Source: an uncultured Acidimicrobiales bacterium (lineage in GTDB: Bacteria > Actinomycetota > Acidimicrobiia > Acidimicrobiales > SHLQ01). From it: a stretch of DNA of 64,000 nt. The DNA lies in assembly GCA_938038815.1 (NCBI GenBank), contig CALHTF010000032.1:1-64000 (forward strand). Direction: 5' to 3'. The notes under the pieces are model-generated. The model did no database searches. It saw only the letters and a program-made list of their open reading frames with translations, and was not told the origin of the DNA. Positions 52,327 through 60,931 of the stretch are shown here, piece by piece (within the stretch, counting starts at the first letter, position 1; each line of letters starts with the position of its first letter). Position numbers and translations under genes: made by a program.

Positions 52327-52755
52327 TTAGCGGTCGAGTCCGACTTCGACCACGGTCGGCTTCACCAACCGCTTGTTCACCTTTTTCTTGCGCTTGGCCG
52401 CCAACTTGTTGGCCTTGGCGACCTTCTTCGACTGCTTCTTTGCCTTGCGCTTGCTCGGGTTCACCAACGAAAGCGACCCGACCTTTTCGGCTTTGGCCTC
52501 GGCCTTGGCCGCCTTTTTACGGCTGCGCTTACTCGGAGCAGGCGGGTTGTGAATGATGGCGAACACGCCACCCTGTTCGAGATCGTCGGAGACCACCACG
52601 GGCATTTCGCCGCCCTTGGTGAGCTTGTTCTTGAGCCCGCCGAGCCGCTGGAAAACAAACACGGCCAACCACAACTTGTTGCCACCAAAGAGTCCTTTGG
52701 TGGTCGCGTTGCGACGGATCTGGTACTTCAGAGCCTTTTTCGAAAAGGGCAGCAT
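52327..52755 (-). CDS. Basic Lys-rich protein, unknown
   Basis: 142 residues. The first ~80 have a compact start (FSKKALKYQIRRNATTKGLF, then NKLWLAVFVFQRLGGLKNKL), possibly a short membrane-proximal or DNA-binding domain. The rest is a Lys/Ala/Arg-rich tail (SKRKAKKQSKKVAKANKLAA) of DNA- or RNA-binding character. No family recognised. It lies between trmI and two small membrane proteins, all in the same direction. Confidence 0.65.
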   Translation of the reverse strand: MLPFSKKALKYQIRRNATTKGLFGGNKLWLAVFVFQRLGGLKNKLTKGGEMPVVVSDDLEQGGVFAIIHNPPAPSKRSRKKAAKAEAKAEKVGSLSLVNPSKRKAKKQSKKVAKANKLAAKRKKKVNKRLVKPTVVEVGLDR

Positions 52756-52767
52756 GCGACGACTCGG

Positions 52768-53007
52768 TCAGATCCGGCGGATCTCGACGACCGAGGAGGT
52801 CTTCTTGGCGGCCCGCTTGCCGAAGAGGTAACCCATCAACAGCACGAGTACCGCCGCAGCGATTCCGGCGGGCACCATTTTGGACTGGGCCTGAGACTTG
52901 GCTTGGCCGGTCTTTTCATCGACCTGGCTCTTGATGCCCCGCAGGCTCGACTCGAGGTCGTCGGGGGTAATGGTCGCCTTTGGTTTTGGTTCGGTTTCTT
53001 CAGCCAC
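52768..53007 (-). CDS. Small single-span membrane protein
   Basis: 79 residues: an acidic/Lys soluble segment (ITPDDLESSLRGIKSQVDEK), then one span near the C-terminus (MVPAGIAAAVLVLLMGYLFG) and a basic end. It resembles small membrane-tail proteins such as DUF3618-type, but this is only a general likeness. It is 3 bp from the next gene, so they form one unit. Confidence 0.62.
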   Translation of the reverse strand: MAEETEPKPKATITPDDLESSLRGIKSQVDEKTGQAKSQAQSKMVPAGIAAAVLVLLMGYLFGKRAAKKTSSVVEIRRI

Positions 53008-53010
53008 GGG

Positions 53011-53304
53011 TCAGATGCCTTTCGTGATTTGGGTTCCGAAGAGGCCGCACAGTGCGAACACGACGACGGAGATGATGAGGTACGGGAACACGGTGAAGTT
53101 TCCGTCGAACACATCAAGGGTCTGCAAGAACCGCAACAGGGCCAAGCACAACAAGAAGATGCCGGTGCCCATCAGCAGTGCACCCGCGGCGCCCCACATG
53201 ATGAACGTGCCAACCGGCTTAAGCGGCTCGACGGTCTCTTGCAGGGCGTAACCCTTCACAAGTTCGACCAGTTCGTTGACTGGGTTTGTCTCTTCTTCTG
53301 CCAT
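53011..53304 (-). CDS. Small membrane protein, holin-like layout
   Basis: 97 residues with two spans (GTFIMWGAAGALLMGTGIFL and VFPYLIISVVVFALCGLFGT) and an amphipathic start (NELVELVKGYALQETVEPLK). Its size and layout recall phage-holin-superfamily or membrane-stress proteins, without a clear match. It is tightly linked to the single-span protein. The 85 bp upstream to the Lon-type gene hold no gene. Confidence 0.62.
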   Translation of the reverse strand: MAEEETNPVNELVELVKGYALQETVEPLKPVGTFIMWGAAGALLMGTGIFLLCLALLRFLQTLDVFDGNFTVFPYLIISVVVFALCGLFGTQITKGI

Positions 53305-53389
53305 TTGTAGATGTGCCTCCTCGACAGCGACTGAACCTTAGCGGAACGTTCGCCACAGACGTGGTACGGGACGCCGGTTGAATTCGTGG

Positions 53390-54037
53390 TTAGGAAAGTC
53401 GAAAGTCCAGCACGGCGATCATGTCGTCGAGCAGCGTTTCGAGCAGCTCGAACCGCTCGTCGACACTCTCGGCCTCGAGTAGTTCTTGGCCGTCGGCTGG
53501 CCCGAAGCCAGCGATCGTCGAGATCTGAAAGCTCGCCAGGCTCGGATCTTCGTGCGGGGTGAACTGGCCGGCGGCCGGCGCTTCGCCGAGTCGGACCTTC
53601 CGCTCGAGGACCCGGTCGAGCAAACTCGAGCACTCGGCTTGCCGGTCGCGGCGCAAGTGCGGCGGCTCGTCGCCGAGCTCGTCGGGTAGATCGACCACCA
53701 TCGCGCGAGGGTACGGGTCGTCTTCGAGCCACTCGACTACCCGGATCCGGCGGGTGCCAACCGACCCCAACGCCCAGCGGCCGTCGTCGAACCGGTGCTC
53801 CTCGACCACTCGGGCGACCGTGCCCACCATCGAGCGTTGCTCGCCTCCGCCGACCTCGTGGCCCCGCTCGATCAGCACCACGCCAAACTCGCGGTCGCCG
53901 GCGAGGACATCGTCGGCGAGGGCCAGATACCGAGGTTCAAACAGGTGTAGTGGCATGACCATCGACGTGAACAGCACCGAGCCCAGCGGAAACATCGCTA
54001 TCTCGTAGGGTTCGGTGGTGCGCGGTTCGTCGGTCAT
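53390..54037 (-). CDS. Lon N-terminal (LAN) domain protein
   Basis: 215 residues matching the substrate-binding N-terminal domain of Lon protease, alone: IAMFPLGSVLFTSMVMPLHL, EPRYLALADDVLAG, FGVVLIERGHEVGGGEQRSM and VGTRRIRVVEWLEDDPYPRA. There is no ATPase or protease part. Such stand-alone proteins are common, with unclear function. The start overlaps the stop of the carboxypeptidase gene as ATGA. Confidence 0.88.
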   Translation of the reverse strand: MTDEPRTTEPYEIAMFPLGSVLFTSMVMPLHLFEPRYLALADDVLAGDREFGVVLIERGHEVGGGEQRSMVGTVARVVEEHRFDDGRWALGSVGTRRIRVVEWLEDDPYPRAMVVDLPDELGDEPPHLRRDRQAECSSLLDRVLERKVRLGEAPAAGQFTPHEDPSLASFQISTIAGFGPADGQELLEAESVDERFELLETLLDDMIAVLDFRLS

Positions 54038-55446
54038 TTGGGGCCTACTTGATCGCGGGTTGGACCTTCGGGGTACTGCACGAGTTCTTCGCCCAGGTCT
54101 TCTTGCACCTCGTGCGACCGGTCGCTGCTGAGCTCTTCCTGGTTGGCTATGTAGGCGAAGGTGAGGTCGTCGCCGTTGCTGGCCTGGGCGAACCCGGCGA
54201 GCGCCGATACTTCCCGAAGCGAACCGGTCTTGCCGCGAATCTTGCCGATCACATCGGGCCCGGTGAACCGGTCGAGGAGGGTGCCGCGTTCGCCGGCGAT
54301 CGCCAGTCCAGCCGCCAAGGCCGAATCGGGTCCCGCTTTGTCGAGGAGGTCGATAAGTAGGTCACAGGTCAGAGAGTTCTCGCTCGACAAACCGCTTCCG
54401 TCGGCCACCTCGACCCCGGCCATCTTGAAGCCCGCGCGGGTCATCAACACGCCGCTCGCCTCGGCGCCGGCCAGCGAGGATCCTTCGTTGCGAGCTGAAA
54501 GGCCAATCTCCTTCAGCAGCAACTCGGCGGTGGAGTTATCGCTGCTCGCCAGCATCTGGCCGACGACATCGGCGATCGGTAGCGACTCGAGGCGAGCGAT
54601 CTCGACCGAGATTGCCGGTGCGACTCCCGAGGCCGCGCTCCCCCGGATCACGACGCCTCGTTCTTCGAGGAGGTCGTCGAGGATCCGAGCCGAATTTTCC
54701 GCTGGGTCAGCCGCCGCGGTCGCCAACTGGTTGGCCTCATTGTCGTCGGGGTATCGAGCGAACCCGTCGTTAATCGATAACGCCGACAGCGGACCGGTTT
54801 GGTTTTGGTCGATAAACCTCGGCGGCCACGAGCCGACCGCCCGCACCGTGTCGTAACGGGTCTCGTCGCCCACCACCCGACCGGTGATCTCGGCGACCCC
54901 GGCGGCCACGATCTGGTCGGCGAGTTGGGCTACATCGGTGAAGGTCTGCGCCTCGGGGTAACGCCCGATGTACCGGGCGGTCGCCAAGATCGGGTCGCCG
55001 CCGCCCACAAGGTACAGGTCGCCGTTGATGATGCCGCCTTCGGGCGACTGTTCGGTGACCGCGGTGGTCACGAACCGGAAGTCGGCCGGCAGTTGCTCGA
55101 GCGCCGCCGCACCGGTGACCAGCTTCTGCGCCGAGGCGGGCACGATCGGCATGCCGCCGTTGTGGTTAAACACCTCTTCGCCACCGCTGGTCACCACCAG
55201 GCAGGTGCGATCGGGCGAGGACTCGACCACCGAGACCAGATCGGCCGCCAACACATCGTTGGAGTTCGCGACCCGAATGAAGTCGGGAAGTCGACGAGCA
55301 GAGAACATGGGCGAGTTCGGGGTCGAATCGACGATCGCCGGCGCCGGTTCGGTTTCGGCCGCCGCCTGACGGTCGGCGTCGCGTGCCATCCACGCCGCGA
55401 CGCCAGCAGCGACAAACAACAAGAGCGGGATAATCAGTCGGCGCAC
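54034..55446 (-). CDS. dacB: D-alanyl-D-alanine carboxypeptidase/endopeptidase (PBP4/DacB type)
   Basis: 470 residues, exported by a signal anchor (LIIPLLLFVAAGVAAWMA). The penicillin-binding active site is complete: Ser/Lys in IVPASAQKLVTGAAA, SDN in LASSDNSTAELLLKEIG, and KTG in IRGKTGSLREVSALAG. It trims peptidoglycan peptides. A GTG at 55446 opens the signal; a longer frame exists but lacks a good start. The stop overlaps the Lon-N gene by 4 nt. Confidence 0.93.
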   Translation of the reverse strand: MRRLIIPLLLFVAAGVAAWMARDADRQAAAETEPAPAIVDSTPNSPMFSARRLPDFIRVANSNDVLAADLVSVVESSPDRTCLVVTSGGEEVFNHNGGMPIVPASAQKLVTGAAALEQLPADFRFVTTAVTEQSPEGGIINGDLYLVGGGDPILATARYIGRYPEAQTFTDVAQLADQIVAAGVAEITGRVVGDETRYDTVRAVGSWPPRFIDQNQTGPLSALSINDGFARYPDDNEANQLATAAADPAENSARILDDLLEERGVVIRGSAASGVAPAISVEIARLESLPIADVVGQMLASSDNSTAELLLKEIGLSARNEGSSLAGAEASGVLMTRAGFKMAGVEVADGSGLSSENSLTCDLLIDLLDKAGPDSALAAGLAIAGERGTLLDRFTGPDVIGKIRGKTGSLREVSALAGFAQASNGDDLTFAYIANQEELSSDRSHEVQEDLGEELVQYPEGPTRDQVGPK

Positions 55447-55489
55447 GGCGCAAGCGTAGACGCACCGGCCGTGCAAAGATGCGAATCGT

Positions 55490-55909
55490 ATGCAGATCCT
55501 CACCGCACTATTTCTCGACACCATCGACCTTCGTCAGGTCGACGGCCCCAGTACTCGAATCGACCTCACCGGCATCCAGTTCTCGGCGGTCGCTCCCACG
55601 CCACCACCGTTGGTTTGGGCGCCGCATCTGGTCATCATCGCCCACGCCCCCGAGACCGAGTCGGGCCAAGGCGTGCTCGAGGTCATCTTCACCACCGATC
55701 CCACGCCACCCGTGGCGGGCGCCGACGGCCCAGAGCCCCTGGCCCGCAACGTGCAACCCTTCCAGGTCGAACCCGGCAAGTTCAGCTACCGACTCGTGCG
55801 TGCCGAACTCGAGTTTCCCGACTACGGCACCATCTACGCCCACTGCAACATCGATCGCGGCATCGTCACCACCGTGCCGTACACCCTCCTCCCCGCCCCC
55901 GCCGAATAA
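55490..55909 (+). CDS. Small cytoplasmic protein, unknown
   Basis: 139 residues, all-beta by appearance (LFLDTIDLRQVDGPSTRIDL, then FSAVAPTPPPLVWAPHLVII, ending GIVTTVPYTLLPAP). Its layout recalls a short family of unknown function (DUF6941-like), but I cannot be sure. It is divergent from dacB and followed by the FIST gene after 54 bp in the same direction. Confidence 0.65.
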   Translation: MQILTALFLDTIDLRQVDGPSTRIDLTGIQFSAVAPTPPPLVWAPHLVIIAHAPETESGQGVLEVIFTTDPTPPVAGADGPEPLARNVQPFQVEPGKFSYRLVRAELEFPDYGTIYAHCNIDRGIVTTVPYTLLPAPAE

Positions 55910-55963
55910 CGTGCCCCACCCCGAAATTTTCGCGTGGAACCCGCCCAGAGCGGGTCGAGCGCG

Positions 55964-57124
55964 ATGAGATTTGCGAGCGCGCTGTCCGAACACCCCTTGG
56001 CGACCCATGCGGTCGGCGAAGTGGTGGGTGACCTTCTCGATCGAATCGGCCCGTCGCCTGACCTGGTCGTGGTGTTTGTGACCGGGCCCTTGGTCGGCGC
56101 ACTCGACGACATCTTGCCGGCCATCCAGGCGTTGCTCACCCCTTCGGCCATGATCGGGACCTCGGCGGTTGGTGTGCTTGGCGGAGCACGCGAAGCCGAG
56201 GACGTGGCCGCCCTTTCGGTTTGGGCCGGCAACGTTGGCAGCGCCGAAGCCGTTCGACTCACGACGTCTCGGCTGGGAGGTTCGGTAACCGTCGAAGGCT
56301 TGCCCGATGGATTGGGAGTCGACGAACCGGCCACCCTCATCCTGCTCGCCGACCCCTTTTCGTTCCAGACCGATGAGCTTCTTGCCCAAGTCGCCGCCGA
56401 ACGACCCCACCTCTCGATCGTCGGCGGCCTCGCGTCGTCGGCCCGCGGCCCCAACGGCAACCGTATGATCCTTGACGACGACGTCTTCACCAACGGGGCG
56501 GTCGGCGCAATCTTGCCGCCCGACGCGGTCACCAACTCGGTGGTGTCCCAAGGCTGTCGCCCGGTGGGCGATCCGTTCACCATTACCAAGGTCAAGGGCA
56601 ACCGCATCTTCGAACTCGGCGGACGACCGGCGATCGAACGCCTAGAAGAGCTGGTCGCCGCAGCGAGCGATGAAGAAAAGCGCGCCCTGTCAGCCGGCCT
56701 TCATATTGGCCTGGTCGCTAACCCAAACTCGCTTGAGTTTGCCCGCGGCGACTTTGTCATCCGATCGGTGCTCGGCGTCGACCGCTCGACCGGGGCGCTA
56801 GCGATCGGCGACTATCCCGAGGTTGGCGACGTAGTGCAATTTCAGGCACGCGACGCCGACACCGCGTCGGAGGACCTGGGCCAGATGCTCCACGACGCCA
56901 CGCCGGACGACCGGTTCGACGGCTCGCCCCAAGCAGCGTTGGTATTCACCTGTAACGGGCGAGGTACCCACCTGTTTGGCGAGCCTCACCACGATGCATC
57001 GACAGTGCACGAACTCACCGGCGGCGCCGAGGTTGCGGGTATGTTCTGCGCGGGCGAAATCGGTCCGATCGGCGGCCGAAACCACATGCACGGGTTCACC
57101 GCGTCGACCCTGATGTTCTACTGA
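55964..57124 (+). CDS. FIST-domain protein
   Basis: 386 residues containing FIST N and FIST C sensory domains, first defined as small-molecule sensors of signal-transduction proteins: DLVVVFVTGPLVGALDDILP, LLTPSAMIGTSAVGVLGGAR, and later CNGRGTHLFGEPHHDASTVH and GMFCAGEIGPIGGRNHMHGF. There is no kinase, cyclase or methyl-accepting part, so it stands alone. Ligand unknown. I use the ATG at 55964; a start at 55934 is possible. Confidence 0.88.
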   Translation: MRFASALSEHPLATHAVGEVVGDLLDRIGPSPDLVVVFVTGPLVGALDDILPAIQALLTPSAMIGTSAVGVLGGAREAEDVAALSVWAGNVGSAEAVRLTTSRLGGSVTVEGLPDGLGVDEPATLILLADPFSFQTDELLAQVAAERPHLSIVGGLASSARGPNGNRMILDDDVFTNGAVGAILPPDAVTNSVVSQGCRPVGDPFTITKVKGNRIFELGGRPAIERLEELVAAASDEEKRALSAGLHIGLVANPNSLEFARGDFVIRSVLGVDRSTGALAIGDYPEVGDVVQFQARDADTASEDLGQMLHDATPDDRFDGSPQAALVFTCNGRGTHLFGEPHHDASTVHELTGGAEVAGMFCAGEIGPIGGRNHMHGFTASTLMFY

Positions 57125-57238
57125 CGGTTTCCACGAGAAAAGCCGCGGGCAAAGTACCGGGTTGACGCTGGTCACTCCACTAGTGTTGGGCGCTCAACCA
57201 GCCCCACAGACCCCCAGGAAGCCGAGCCCCGCTCTCTT

Positions 57239-59197
57239 ATGACCACCGATCCCGAGCTCGAACAACGGGCGATCAATGTCATCCGTGGCCTTTCGATGGA
57301 TGCGCCGCATGCGGCATCGTCGGGCCACCAAGGCACCGCCATGTCGTTGGCGCCCGCCGCCCATGTGCTGTGGACCCGCATCATGAACTACGACGCATCG
57401 GCTCCCGACTGGGCCGATCGCGACCGCTTCATCCTGTCGCCCGGCCACGCGTCGATCCTGTTGTACTCGCTGCTGCACCTCACCGGATTCGGCCTCACCC
57501 TCGACGACCTCAAAGACTTCCGCCAGTGGGGTTCGAAAACTCCCGGCCACCCCGAGGTAGGACACACCACAGGCGTCGAGGTAACCACCGGCCCGCTGGG
57601 CGCCGGATTCTCCAACGGTGTTGGCATGGCGATCGCCGAGGAGTCGCTGCGTGCTCGCTTCGGCGCCGACCTCTGCGACCACTACACCTACGCCTTTGTG
57701 TCCGACGGCGACCTCGCCGAAGGCATCAGCCACGAAGCGGCGTCGCTCGCTGGCCACCTCGGCCTTGGCCGCCTCGTGTACATCTACGACGACAACCACG
57801 TGTCGATCGACGGCCACACCGAAATTGCCCTCAGCGACGATGCCGCGGGCCGATTCCGGGCCTACGGCTGGCATGTGGTTGAAGCGGGCGAGATCGGCGA
57901 AGACCTCGAGGCCATCGAGGCGGCAATCAACGAGGCCAAAGCGGTAACCGACAAGCCCTCGCTCGTGATCATCCGCACCTACATCGGCGTGCCCTCGCCC
58001 GATCACACCGACGACCCGCACGCTCACGGGTACGTCTTCAAAGACGAACAGATCACCGCCACCAAAGCGGTCATGGGCTTGCCCGATGAACCGTTCCACA
58101 TTCCTGACGACGTGCTCGCCTACTACCGAGCGGCGGGGACTAGGGGCACCGCGTTCCGCGAAGCTCAAGAGGCCAAGGCCGCTGCATCCGACGCCGACAA
58201 GGCCGTCTACGACGCCTGCATTGGCGGAACCGGCGTTGGCGACTGGGCCGCCGACCTCCCGACCTTTGAGGTCGGCGAGAGCATCGCCACCCGCAAGGCG
58301 GGCGGCAAGGCAATGGCCGCCATCCTCGACTCGGTGCCCGGCATTATGGGCGGCGGCGCCGACCTCACCGGCAACACCGGCACGACTATTGCTGACCGCG
58401 GCGTGTTCAGCACCGATGACCGCACTGGCCGCCAGTTGTTCTTCGGTATCCGCGAGCACGGCATGGGCGGCATCATGAACGGTATGGCACTGCACGGTGG
58501 CGTCATCCCGGTCGGCGGGACGTTTCTTGTCTTCTCCGACTACATGCGCGGCGCGGTACGCCTCGCCGCCCTCTCGGGCGCAAAGTCGATCTTTGTCTGG
58601 ACCCACGACTCGATCGGCGTTGGCGAAGATGGCCCCACCCACCAACCGGTCGAACAGGTCGCGGCGTTGCGGGCCATCCCCAACCTTCGAGTCATTCGTC
58701 CGGCCGACGCCAACGAATCGTCACACGCCTGGCGGATCGCCATCGAGAACGACGGCCCGACCGCCCTCATCATGAGCCGCCAGAACCTGCCGGTGCTCGA
58801 GGGCACGGCGGCGGGTGCCTCCGACAAGGGCGGCTACGTGCTCAACGACGAAGGCGGCGACCCCGACCTCGTGCTCGTTTCGGCTGGCTCGGAGGTGCAC
58901 CACTGCGTCGAAGCGGCCGCCACGCTGCGGGCCGACGGCAAGACGGTACGGGTGGTCTCGCTGCCCTGCTGGGACCTTTTTGAAGCCCAAAGCGACGACT
59001 ACCGGAATTCGGTACTGCCCGCTGGGGTTCCGACCCTGGCTATCGAAGCTGGTTCGAGCTTTGGCTGGTACCGCTGGGCCGACGAAGTCATCTCGATCGA
59101 AACGTTTGGTTCGTCTGCACCAGGTAGCCGAGTAATGACCGAATACGGAATGACACCCGACAACATCGTCGCTCGAGCCAATACCCTCTTGAGCTAG
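57239..59197 (+). CDS. tkt: Transketolase
   Basis: 652 residues, the standard size. It swaps two-carbon units between sugar phosphates using thiamine diphosphate. The phosphate-binding and ThDP signatures are ASSGHQGTAMSLAPAAHVLW, LSPGHASILLYSLLHLTG, VTTGPLGAGFSNGVGMAIAE, FVSDGDLAEGISHEAASLAG (GDG-type metal site) and FFGIREHGMGGIMNGMALHG. It is the first gene of the tkt-tal pair of the non-oxidative pentose phosphate pathway. Confidence 0.97.
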   Translation: MTTDPELEQRAINVIRGLSMDAPHAASSGHQGTAMSLAPAAHVLWTRIMNYDASAPDWADRDRFILSPGHASILLYSLLHLTGFGLTLDDLKDFRQWGSKTPGHPEVGHTTGVEVTTGPLGAGFSNGVGMAIAEESLRARFGADLCDHYTYAFVSDGDLAEGISHEAASLAGHLGLGRLVYIYDDNHVSIDGHTEIALSDDAAGRFRAYGWHVVEAGEIGEDLEAIEAAINEAKAVTDKPSLVIIRTYIGVPSPDHTDDPHAHGYVFKDEQITATKAVMGLPDEPFHIPDDVLAYYRAAGTRGTAFREAQEAKAAASDADKAVYDACIGGTGVGDWAADLPTFEVGESIATRKAGGKAMAAILDSVPGIMGGGADLTGNTGTTIADRGVFSTDDRTGRQLFFGIREHGMGGIMNGMALHGGVIPVGGTFLVFSDYMRGAVRLAALSGAKSIFVWTHDSIGVGEDGPTHQPVEQVAALRAIPNLRVIRPADANESSHAWRIAIENDGPTALIMSRQNLPVLEGTAAGASDKGGYVLNDEGGDPDLVLVSAGSEVHHCVEAAATLRADGKTVRVVSLPCWDLFEAQSDDYRNSVLPAGVPTLAIEAGSSFGWYRWADEVISIETFGSSAPGSRVMTEYGMTPDNIVARANTLLS

Positions 59198-59247
59198 CAA
59201 CACCCTTCGCCCCAACCCCACTATCTCCGAACCCCTAGGAGCACGCC

Positions 59248-60348
59248 ATGACCCGACTGCACGACCTCTTTGATGCCGGGCAGAGCCCATGGCTCGACAA
59301 CCTCAAGCGAGGCTGGATCACCAACGGCGAACTCGCCGAGTGGCGCGACAAGGGTGTTCAGGGCATCACCTCGAACCCATCGATCTTCCAGAAGGCCATC
59401 GCTGGCAGCGACGACTACACCGAGCAGTTCAGCGCCATGCTCGCCGACGGCGCGTCGATCGAGGAGATCTACTGGGGCTTGGTGACCAAAGACATCGAAG
59501 ACGCGCTGGCCATCATGCGCCCGGTGTACGACGCTACGGCCGGTCTCGACGGCTACGTGTCGGTAGAGGTCGACCCGTCGCTCGCTAAGGATAAAGAGGG
59601 CACGATGGCCGCGGCTCGCGAACTCGACACCCAGATCGCCGAGCCGAACCTGTACGTGAAGATCCCGGCCACCGATGAAGGCATTCCGGCCATTGGCCAG
59701 ATGATCGCCGAAGGTCGCAGCATCAACGTCACGTTGTTGTTTGCGATCGACAAGTACCAGGCCGTCATGGACGCCTACATCGACGGACTCGAGAAGTGCC
59801 TCGAAGGCGGCGGCGACATCAGCGACATCTCTTCGGTTGCGTCGTTTTTCATCAGCCGCATCGACGTGGCGGTCGACAAACAACTCGAGGCGATTGGTTC
59901 ACCCGAAGCACTCACCCTCAAAGGCAAGGTCGCCATCGCCAACGGTGTGCTCGCCTACCAGGCGTTCCAGAAGACCTTCAGCGGCGAACGCTGGGAAGCG
60001 CTCGAAGCACAGGGCGCCCGTAAGCAGCGAGTGCTGTGGGCCTCGACCTCCACCAAGGATCCGAGCTACCCGAAGACCTTGTACGTCGACACGTTGATCG
60101 GCCCGGATTCGGTCAACACGTTGCCCGACGCAACGATCGAAGCCTTCCTGGCCGACGGCACGGTAGCTCGCACCATCGACGCCGATGTTGCTGGCGCCCA
60201 GGCGACGATCGATCAGCTTGCTGGCCTCGGCGTCGATCTGGGAGCGATCACCGACACCTTGCTTGAAGAAGGCCTCGCCTCGTTCACCAAGAGTTTCGAC
60301 GATCTGCTCACCACCCTCACCGAAAAGGCCGAAACCCTCAAGGCCTAA
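59248..60348 (+). CDS. tal: Transaldolase
   Basis: 366 residues of the long actinobacterial transaldolase type. It transfers a dihydroxyacetone unit through a Lys Schiff base, located in NLYVKIPATDEGIPAIGQMI. Other signatures are VQGITSNPSIFQKAIAGSDD and GRSINVTLLFAIDKYQAVMD. TAGGAG lies 7 nt before the ATG. It is 50 bp behind tkt, so the two form an operon, ended by the long palindrome at 60356. Confidence 0.96.
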   Translation: MTRLHDLFDAGQSPWLDNLKRGWITNGELAEWRDKGVQGITSNPSIFQKAIAGSDDYTEQFSAMLADGASIEEIYWGLVTKDIEDALAIMRPVYDATAGLDGYVSVEVDPSLAKDKEGTMAAARELDTQIAEPNLYVKIPATDEGIPAIGQMIAEGRSINVTLLFAIDKYQAVMDAYIDGLEKCLEGGGDISDISSVASFFISRIDVAVDKQLEAIGSPEALTLKGKVAIANGVLAYQAFQKTFSGERWEALEAQGARKQRVLWASTSTKDPSYPKTLYVDTLIGPDSVNTLPDATIEAFLADGTVARTIDADVAGAQATIDQLAGLGVDLGAITDTLLEEGLASFTKSFDDLLTTLTEKAETLKA

Positions 60349-60355
60349 CGGACCC

Positions 60356-60396
60356 AAAAGTAAGAACGCGGGGTCAGACCCCGCGTTCTTACTTTT
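60356..60396. terminator. Perfect 20-bp inverted repeat ending tal
   Basis: AAAAGTAAGAACGCGGGGTC, one loop base, then the exact complement ending TTTT. The A-run at one end and T-run at the other allow termination on both strands. The core GGGGTCAGACCCC also looks like a REP-type palindrome. Confidence 0.85.
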
Positions 60397-60414
60397 GCGC
60401 ACTTCACGGAGTGG

Positions 60415-60444
60415 GTTGCAAATTGCAACTTACTCGCCTACAGT
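60415..60444 (+). promoter_or_regulatory. Promoter and likely operator of the hxlR-fbiC operon
   Basis: A 15-nt perfect palindrome GTTGCAAATTGCAAC (60415-60429) contains the -35 TTGCAA (60416). A 17-nt spacer leads to -10 TACAGT (60439-60444), 10 nt before the ATG. The palindrome over the -35 is placed for repression by the HxlR protein coded next. Confidence 0.6.
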
Positions 60445-60454
60445 CGCCCTTGGC

Positions 60455-60931
60455 ATGAGTGGCACTTTGCAACCGACTCCGACTGACGAACGTTCATCCA
60501 GCATTCAGCTGACCCTTGATGCGGTTGGCGATCGGTGGACGCTTCTGATTCTGCGGGCCATGTTTCGCGGCATCTATCGATTCAACGAAATCGAAGCCGA
60601 CCTCGGCATTGCCAAGAACATGTTGTCGACCCGTCTCGGCCGCCTGGTCGACAACGGGGTGGCCGAAAAGGTCGCCTACCAAGATCGTCCCGTCCGCTAC
60701 GAGTATCGCCTCACCGACAAGGGCCGGGCCCTCTCCCCCGTCCTGATCGCCCTCATGCATTGGGGCGACGAATGGCGCACCGACGGCCATCACGACAACG
60801 TGCTCGTCCACGACGCATGCGGCACACCAATCGAACACGCGGTGCGCTGCAACAGCTGCGCTACCGACATCGACTCTGAACACATCCACAGCAAATCTGC
60901 GGCCCCGGCCGGCAGTGCGGGGAACCAGTAA
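60455..60931 (+). CDS. HxlR-family winged-helix transcriptional regulator
   Basis: 158 residues. The HxlR core is clear: AVGDRWTLLILRAMFRGIYR, FNEIEADLGIAKNMLSTRLG (recognition helix), RLVDNGVAEKVAYQDRPVRY and EYRLTDKGRALSPVLIALMH. A C-terminal tail has Cys pairs (HDACGTP, VRCNSCATDI) that could bind zinc or sense redox, unusual for the family. The ATG lies after a palindromic operator. Its TAA shares one base with the fbiC ATG (TAATG), so the two are translationally coupled. Confidence 0.9.
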   Translation: MSGTLQPTPTDERSSSIQLTLDAVGDRWTLLILRAMFRGIYRFNEIEADLGIAKNMLSTRLGRLVDNGVAEKVAYQDRPVRYEYRLTDKGRALSPVLIALMHWGDEWRTDGHHDNVLVHDACGTPIEHAVRCNSCATDIDSEHIHSKSAAPAGSAGNQ

